Position numbers and translations under genes: made by a program
Shown: in pieces, positions 6,076 through 7,983 of the stretch
Position numbering within the stretch: the stretch's first letter is position 1
Layout: the number at the start of each line of letters is the position of its first letter
The notes under the pieces: model-generated
The model's input: the letters and a program-made list of their open reading frames with translations, nothing else
Told to the model about the DNA's origin: nothing
Databases searched by the model: none
Source: an uncultured Chloroflexota bacterium
Lineage (GTDB): Bacteria; Chloroflexota; Limnocylindria; Limnocylindrales; CSP1-4
Direction of reading: 5' to 3'
DNA: 7,983 bases
NCBI GenBank assembly: GCA_903928275.1
Contig: CAIYQJ010000309.1
Coordinates: 1-7,983, forward strand

Positions 6076-6312
6076 ATGAGCCGACACCAGGCACGCCGCC
6101 GCCGTCTGTACGGCCGACGTCTCCACGAGGTCCGCGAGCGACACGACAGGTTCCCCGACGATGCGACCGAGGGCGATGTCCGCGGTGGTGAGCCAGAGCT
6201 CGCGAGCCACACCTCCCCGCTGCGGGCGCGCGTGGCGATCCCGATCGTCGCGAACGCTCACGCGATCCGTTCCATCGGGGGCTCTGCCACCGTCGCTCTC
6301 GGGCTCGACTGA
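6076..6312 (+). CDS. Small basic protein of unknown function (78 aa) in the dcw cluster
   Basis: I do not recognise this protein. It has 78 aa, starting MSRHQARRRRLYGRRLHEVR: a strongly basic, probably helical N-terminal ~24 residues, an acidic/polar middle (DDATEGD and GGEPE, residues 27-40), and a more hydrophobic C-terminal third (VAIPIVANAHAIRSIGGSATVALGLD region). There is no clear membrane span or signal peptide. Support for a real gene: GGAGGA 6 nt before the ATG; TGA at 6310-6312 overlapping the next ATG as TGATG; a position inside an operon that would otherwise have a ~330-bp gap; and base use by codon position like its neighbours, with about 80% G/C at third positions. That GC3 is somewhat lower than in the flanking genes. 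It may encode a lineage-specific division protein, or serve mainly to couple translation into the ftsL-like gene, which has no Shine-Dalgarno of its own. The basic N-terminus suggests, but does not show, nucleic-acid or membrane-surface binding. Confidence 0.75.
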   Translation: MSRHQARRRRLYGRRLHEVRERHDRFPDDATEGDVRGGEPELASHTSPLRARVAIPIVANAHAIRSIGGSATVALGLD

Positions 6313-6704
6313 TGGCCGTCTACGTCGGGGCACGCGAGCGGTCGCGGCTGCTTCCGCGCCGTCCGGCTCCGCGGCCCGCGGAGGTGGCCGCGCCCCTGGC
6401 GGCCCGCCGCCGACAGAGGACGGCCGTCCGCGCCGGACGGCGTTCGAGCCGCGTCGGGCTCGCCCTCGGCGGGATCGCGATCGCGTTCATCCTTGCGCTG
6501 TTCTCGCTCGCCCAGACGATCCGCGTGTCGGCGACGAGCTACGACATCGACCAGCTGATCTACGCGCGCGATCGCATGACGGCGGACCAGCAGCAGGTCC
6601 GGTCGGACATCTCGCGACTCGGGAGCGAGCCGGCGATCCGCAAGCAGGCGTTCGACCTGGGGATGTCGCAGCTCGGTGACCCGCTGGTCGTCGCGGCACG
6701 CTGA
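6312..6704 (+). CDS. ftsL: FtsL-like septum protein (single-pass, coiled coil)
   Basis: The 130-aa protein has a bitopic FtsL/DivIC layout. An Arg/Pro-rich cytoplasmic N-terminus (1-46) precedes one membrane segment at about 47-68 (VGLALGGIAIAFILALFSL). An extracytoplasmic helical region (about 73-104, YDIDQLIYARDRMTADQQQV) follows, then a C-terminal block with AIRKQAFDLGMSQLGDP (108-124) that recalls the REQLGM region of FtsL proteins. FtsL joins FtsB/DivIC and activates the septal synthase FtsW-FtsI. Sequence conservation in this family is low, so the name rests on topology, the terminal motif and position just before ftsI. The ATG overlaps the preceding stop (TGATG) and has no visible Shine-Dalgarno, implying translational coupling. 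The TGA at 6702-6704 is 18 nt before the ftsI start. Confidence 0.8.
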   Translation: MAVYVGARERSRLLPRRPAPRPAEVAAPLAARRRQRTAVRAGRRSSRVGLALGGIAIAFILALFSLAQTIRVSATSYDIDQLIYARDRMTADQQQVRSDISRLGSEPAIRKQAFDLGMSQLGDPLVVAAR

Positions 6705-6722
6705 CAGCGCACCGCAGCGACG

Positions 6723-7983
6723 ATGCCCGGCCGCACGGTCCACCGGGGCCGCCTCCTGTTCGTCCTGTTCGTCGTGTCGACCGTGGCCGCCGCGGCGATC
6801 CTCCGCACGGCGCAGTGGCAGATCCTGGAACAGGGTCGCCTCGTGGCGCTCGCCGAGCAGCAGACATCGATCCGCGTGGACGAACCCATGCAGCGCGGGG
6901 CGATCTACGACCGCACGGGGACCGTCGTCCTCGCCTCGACCGTCCAGCGCGATCGCCTCGTGGGCTCTCCGACGCAGCTGGGCCCGGCGGACCGAGTGAC
7001 CATCGCGGACGCGCTCGTTGCGGTCCTCGGGCTCACCGGGGCAGACGCGACCGCCCTCCGCGACCGCTTCACGACCGACACGGCGTACGTCGTGCTCCGC
7101 GACGGCCTCGACGGGCCCACGGCCGACAGGATCCGGGCCGGGCTCGCCGACGGCACGCTCGCAGCCGTGAGCCTCGAGCCCGAGCCGGTGCGCGTGTACC
7201 CGCAGTCCGGGGGTGGGAAGGACTCCACGCTCGCCGCGCAGCTCCTCGGCTTCGTGAACAGCGACGGCGTGGGCCAGTACGGCGTCGAGGCGTACTACCA
7301 GGATGCGCTGGCCGGGTCGCCGCGCGTCCTGCTGACCGGTCGCGATGTCAACGATCGGCCGATGTGGGACACCGCGCGGGTCGTCCAACCCGGCGTTGCG
7401 GGCTCGGACATCCGCCTGACGATCGACGCGAGTCTCCAGCTCCGGCTCGAGCAGCAGGTCTTCGCCGCCTGGGTGGCGGACCGTGCCGAGTCGGTCTCCG
7501 GCGTCGTCCTCGACCCCGCGACCGGTGCGGTGCTCGCCGAGGCCACGTACCCGTCGTACGACGGGAACAACTACCGCATGGTCGCAACGGCGGACCCGGC
7601 GCGGTTACTCGACCCGGTGGTGAGCGCGGTCTACGAGCCGGGATCCGTGGCGAAGATGTTCCTCGCGTCCGCCGCCTTCGAGCGCAAGGTCATCACGGCA
7701 GCCAGCACGATCAACGACTCGGGCGTCCTGAAGCTGCAGAACGGACAGCAGGTCTTCGATGCCAACCACCAGTCGATGGGCTACATCTCGTTCCGCGACG
7801 TGGTGGCGTACAGCCGGAACGTGGGCGTCTCCCGGGTGGCACTTCGGCTCGGGAAGTCGCTCGACGCCTCCTCCACGGCCCTGTACGACACGTGGACGAA
7901 GTACGGCCTCGGGTCCCGGACGGGGATCGATGTCGCGGGCGAGGTGAACGGGCTCGTGAACGACCCGTCGGTGGTGCCGTGGA
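6723..7983 (+). CDS. ftsI: Division transpeptidase, FtsI/PbpB-type class B PBP (3' end outside window)
   Basis: The frame is open from ATG 6723 to the right edge: 420 complete codons, truncated by the window. It starts with a short basic cytoplasmic tail and one membrane anchor at about 11-30, then the dimerisation-domain hallmark RGAIYDRTG (58-66), including a VGQYGVEAYYQ segment (183-193). The transpeptidase domain begins near residue 255. The catalytic serine is S308 in YEPGSVAK (SxxK, with K311), and the SxN triad is SRN (364-366). The KTG motif and any C-terminal domain lie outside. Class B PBPs cross-link septal peptidoglycan with FtsW and are penicillin targets. Position directly after ftsL favours the division enzyme over the elongation PBP2. 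No Shine-Dalgarno is evident; the gene is in the same frame as ftsL, 18 nt after its stop, so the ATG is the first possible start and reinitiation is likely. Confidence 0.95.
   Translation, partial: MPGRTVHRGRLLFVLFVVSTVAAAAILRTAQWQILEQGRLVALAEQQTSIRVDEPMQRGAIYDRTGTVVLASTVQRDRLVGSPTQLGPADRVTIADALVAVLGLTGADATALRDRFTTDTAYVVLRDGLDGPTADRIRAGLADGTLAAVSLEPEPVRVYPQSGGGKDSTLAAQLLGFVNSDGVGQYGVEAYYQDALAGSPRVLLTGRDVNDRPMWDTARVVQPGVAGSDIRLTIDASLQLRLEQQVFAAWVADRAESVSGVVLDPATGAVLAEATYPSYDGNNYRMVATADPARLLDPVVSAVYEPGSVAKMFLASAAFERKVITAASTINDSGVLKLQNGQQVFDANHQSMGYISFRDVVAYSRNVGVSRVALRLGKSLDASSTALYDTWTKYGLGSRTGIDVAGEVNGLVNDPSVVPW

Noticed and set aside
4979..6094. 371-codon reverse-strand open frame opposite rsmH
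   Set aside because: RsmH motifs on the + strand are unambiguous and the reverse product has no recognisable features.
6702..6725. Possible read-through of the ftsL TGA (followed by C, a leaky context) into in-frame ftsI
   Set aside because: A fusion would put the PBP N-terminus outside the cell and invert its membrane anchor, so a functional fusion is unlikely; simple reinitiation explains the layout.
1..7983. tRNA or rRNA genes, CRISPR arrays, insertion sequences, phage or defence genes
   Set aside because: No cloverleaf, rRNA-like stretch, regularly spaced repeats, transposase motifs or terminal inverted repeats were seen; the window is ordinary chromosomal housekeeping DNA.

Overview
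The window is a compact, very GC-rich bacterial chromosome segment. Every gene is on the + strand and third codon positions are almost always G or C. Gene content and order fit a high-GC Chloroflexota bacterium (Limnocylindria-like) best; a high-GC Actinomycetota relative is the main alternative. That assignment is inferred from gene order and composition, with no marker-gene test.

Left part (1-4191), envelope-associated genes. The 3' end of a gene for an exported, Ala/Ser/Pro-rich protein with a C-terminal LysM domain (1-341) is followed by a tight three-gene operon: a MoxR-type AAA+ ATPase (432-1409), a DUF58 membrane protein (1406-2638, 4-bp overlap) and a cysteine-free multi-pass membrane protein ending in a DUF4129 domain (2644-4191). 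This is the usual MoxR / DUF58 / TgpA-type arrangement, but the third protein has no transglutaminase core.

Middle (4192-4553). This 362-bp non-coding stretch holds two tandem 51-bp imperfect repeats, a near-consensus sigma-70 promoter (TTGACG, 16 bp, TAGAAT) and, starting at about +1, three GTGG repeats spaced exactly 10 bp apart. These match the form of MraZ operator boxes.

Right part (4554-7983), the start of the division and cell wall (dcw) cluster: mraZ, rsmH (mraW), a small unrecognised 78-aa gene, an ftsL-like gene and an ftsI/pbpB-type transpeptidase gene that runs off the right edge. The small gene has the best Shine-Dalgarno sequence of the cluster, and its stop overlaps the ftsL-like start (TGATG). 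The ftsL-like and ftsI starts have no clear Shine-Dalgarno, so their translation is probably coupled to the gene before them. MraZ probably represses its own operon through the GTGG boxes; RsmH methylates 16S rRNA; the FtsL-like protein and the FtsI-type PBP act in septal peptidoglycan synthesis.

No RNA genes, insertion sequences, CRISPR arrays or signs of recent transfer were seen. The most notable items are the 78-aa gene inside the dcw cluster, the helically phased MraZ boxes, the 51-bp duplication in front of the dcw promoter, and the transglutaminase-less DUF4129 protein.
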